NCBI RefSeq assembly: GCF_026151205.1
Contig: NC_087073.1
Location: forward strand, 22,160,270 to 22,224,269
Direction of reading: 5' to 3'
Source: Bolinopsis microptera
Taxonomy: Eukaryota; Ctenophora; Tentaculata; Lobata; Bolinopsidae
Length of the DNA: 64,000 nt
Under the pieces are notes generated by a model. The model was not told the origin of the DNA. It saw nothing but the letters and a program-made list of their open reading frames with translations, and ran no database searches. The position numbers and the translations under genes are program-made. Shown one piece after another: positions 61,859 through 64,000 of this stretch (position 1 is its first letter; every line of letters begins with the position of its first letter).

Positions 61859-63355
61859 ATGGGTCTGAGACAAGTTGGAGTTGTCTGCTACATATGCGGG
61901 CGAGAGTTTGGGACCCGCAGCATTGGCATTCATGAGCCTCAGTGCTTGAAGAAATGGGATATCCAAAACCAGAAGCTTCCAAAGAGCAAGAGACAAGCCA
62001 AACCGGTGAAGCCGGTAGAGTTCGATGAACCGTTCAGTGCTGACCCCACAGCTAGGGCAGCTCAGATTGAGAAGATTAACATGGCGTCTAATATTGCAGC
62101 TACTGAGAATTTGGTGCCATGCAGGAATTGTTCAAGAAAGTTCCTGCCCACTAGGATTGAATCTCACGAGAAAGTTTGCTGCAATCTGAAGATGGCACCA
62201 GCTGCGGCCTTGAAATCCAATTCGGGATATTATGGGCAACGAGTGCATGTTGTTGACGGTCAGCAAGTTGATGCTATCGCCATGAAAAAAGAGAAAACAT
62301 TTTCAAGCAACACTATCGAGAAGAAGAAAACAGGTCAATTCAATACCAACATTCCCACGAAACCAGTGAACAACAATGCGACCAACGTTCTACAAAGCAG
62401 ATCACATACCACAGCGAACCTGGACCTCTCCAGAGGACCCCTGCAAACTGTTCCCTGCCAGTTCTGCGGCAAAGCCATCAGTCACAATGCTATTAACATC
62501 CACATTAAAAAGTGCAGATCTCGGTCAGAACCTCTACCCCAAACTTCAGATTCTTCTGAGTGTACGTACTGCAATAAGAAATACCCCCTTAACGTCATCG
62601 CTGTTCACATCAGAAATTGCTCTGCAGCTCCTAAGAAGATTTTTGGTCCAAAGGGTCCCTCCGAGAAAGTTTCCCCAAAGAAGCAAAAACCTCAGTTAAC
62701 CCCTCCACAAACTCCTCCTAAGAGGATCGAGCCACTGTCAGGCAATGTTAACAATGTTAAGGGTAATGCTAACAATGTTAAAGGTAACCCATACGCTCGC
62801 TACTCTCCCAGACCACCATCTGCAGACAGACTGAGTTCCAGCCTGGACACCAGCCTAGAAGTGGAAGTAGATCTGATACTGGGTGTGGATCCTGGTCTGG
62901 TTATGAACTGTATGGTATGCGGTCTGATCGTGCTGAAGAGCAAACTCAACACCCACTACCATAATTACTGCCAGAAAACCACCATGACTCGCTCCATCAC
63001 CATACCACCCTCCACCACCACCAAGGTCCCAAAACCTCCCTACGCTCCAAAACAAGAACTTGTCGCCTGTGATATTTGTAACCGTAGCTTCAGAGCTGAT
63101 GTAATTGAGGAGCATGAGATGCGGTGTGCTATCAAGAATCAAGATGAGCTAAATAAGTCGATCACTGTTCCAGATATAAGTCGGGCTCCGAATAACGATG
63201 CAGAGGGGGGTAACTCCTTCACTACCAACGGTTTGAGCTCACCAACTCAAGTCATCGGTAAATTCGTAACGGGGAAGTTTGTACCCTGTATTAACTGCAA
63301 TAAATCGTTTACAGTCCGGTCTCTGGTTATTCATCAAAAACAGTGTATGAAATGA
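61859..63355 (+). CDS. C2HC zinc finger protein, ZNF474/ZC2HC1-like, seven fingers
   Basis: 498-residue intronless frame. The start is the ATG before GLRQVGVVCYICG; the upstream in-frame codons open with GTG and are not needed. Seven C-x2-C-x12-H-x3/4-C fingers are visible: CYICGREFG...HEPQC, CRNCSRKF...HEKVC, CQFCGKAI...HIKKC, CTYCNKKY...HIRNC, CMVCGLIV...HYHNYC, CDICNRSF...HEMRC and CINCNKSF...HQKQC. The first finger and its extension (CLKKWDIQNQKLPKSKR) are the signature of ZNF474. Linkers are Pro/Ser/Asn-rich. ZC2HC1-type fingers (zf-C2HC_2) bind zinc and occur in proteins of cilia and testis; a molecular role is not established. Confidence 0.9.
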   Translation: MGLRQVGVVCYICGREFGTRSIGIHEPQCLKKWDIQNQKLPKSKRQAKPVKPVEFDEPFSADPTARAAQIEKINMASNIAATENLVPCRNCSRKFLPTRIESHEKVCCNLKMAPAAALKSNSGYYGQRVHVVDGQQVDAIAMKKEKTFSSNTIEKKKTGQFNTNIPTKPVNNNATNVLQSRSHTTANLDLSRGPLQTVPCQFCGKAISHNAINIHIKKCRSRSEPLPQTSDSSECTYCNKKYPLNVIAVHIRNCSAAPKKIFGPKGPSEKVSPKKQKPQLTPPQTPPKRIEPLSGNVNNVKGNANNVKGNPYARYSPRPPSADRLSSSLDTSLEVEVDLILGVDPGLVMNCMVCGLIVLKSKLNTHYHNYCQKTTMTRSITIPPSTTTKVPKPPYAPKQELVACDICNRSFRADVIEEHEMRCAIKNQDELNKSITVPDISRAPNNDAEGGNSFTTNGLSSPTQVIGKFVTGKFVPCINCNKSFTVRSLVIHQKQCMK

Positions 63356-64000
63356 AATTTTGTAATTTTTAAAGTTGATAAAGTAAGAATGATGTACGTC
63401 AATAACAATAGAAATTACATGTGATGTGTCTTGTCGCCGCTTTCTCCTGCCTTTTCCTTGCTATGCAATCTACTCGAAACTTCCAAAATTAATTGTTGTA
63501 ATTTTGGTTAAATTCAACTCTCTTATATTTTAAGTAGATGATTTCTATTGTAGCGAAAATATTTTTTGTGATGTATTATAACTTGTAAATATAAACCCAT
63601 TCAACAAATTGAATAGTTATAAAAGTTGAATCTATTGTCACTCGCTTTCAACCAAATGTCAACTTCAAACTATTAACTAATATCCTGCTTGTTCATTTCA
63701 TCTGAATCATTCTCCGTTAATAGTGTAAGTGGTCTCTGTAAATAGCGATTCAACTCCACACAAGGATTCATTATAAACTCTTGAAAGGTTATTTATTAGT
63801 GCATTATATACGGGAAGGATCAATCGGTCACAGTAAATAGTAGTAAAGTACGTAGCGCGCATCTCATTATTTGTGATAAAACTTTTCATTTTACGCAATG
63901 TGTGTAGCGGAATTGCGCTGCGCTCGATCATAGCTAAACTTGATTCATTTCAAAACAAGGCCGTTTTTAATACAACTCTATCAGATCGGAGTTTATAAAG
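63356..64000. other. 3' flank, no further gene supported
   Basis: AT-rich sequence after the C2HC gene. A 74-codon minus-strand ORF (63707-63931) has ordinary composition (YFTTIYCDRLILPVYNAL), but no family is recognised and the alternative start is weak. Confidence 0.45.

Overview
The window is nuclear DNA of an invertebrate animal. Evidence is the intron-rich genes with GT/AG splice sites, conserved metazoan genes (a DENND2-type DENN protein, the SWI/SNF subunit SMARCC, JAZF1, CCDC148 and a ZNF474-type C2HC protein), an intronless rhodopsin-like GPCR, CR1 non-LTR and LTR retrotransposons, a mariner-type transposon and MITE-like repeats. AT-rich flanks, short introns and the repeat types would suit a cnidarian or similar early-branching invertebrate, but the sequence alone does not prove the taxon.

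Layout. 1-7.3 kb is gene-free and holds two minisatellites (21 bp and 15 bp units) and a MITE-like repeat. 7.3-13.0 kb is a DENND2-like gene (+, about 13 coding exons). 13.5-17.5 kb is a graveyard of small MITEs and broken mobile-element ORFs, including a FLYWCH finger with a stop. 17.75-20.3 kb is a 2.56 kb G-rich 24-bp minisatellite. 20.6-24.4 kb is a non-autonomous LTR retrotransposon with near-identical LTRs, a 4-bp target duplication and a gutted interior. 25.5-26.5 kb is a single-exon GPCR (+). 27.5-36.1 kb is SMARCC (-). I could place 18 coding exons whose phases all agree and sum to a 1122-residue protein. 36.7-37.5 kb is a JAZF1-like gene (-, 3 exons). 42.9-45.6 kb is an ankyrin-repeat gene (+) carrying an in-frame stop and a one-base frameshift. 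46-57 kb is a nest of non-LTR elements: a full-length CR1 (-) whose ORF2 is split by a 1458-bp mariner-like insertion, other LINE 3' ends, an endonuclease fragment and a copied piece of JAZF1. 57.3-58.1 kb is a decayed histamine N-methyltransferase-like gene (-). 59.2-61.0 kb is CCDC148 (+) and 61.9-63.4 kb a seven-finger C2HC protein (+).

The host genes do not form one pathway. SMARCC and JAZF1 are both nuclear chromatin or transcription proteins, and CCDC148 and the ZNF474-type protein belong to families linked to cilia or sperm, but no functional link between neighbours is shown by the sequence. The most unusual signals are a JAZF1 fragment copied about 10 kb away between short direct repeats; three different repeat 3' ends joined tail-to-tail in all three pairings, each at a TTAA; a clean mariner insertion in an otherwise open CR1; and the lesions in the ankyrin gene.
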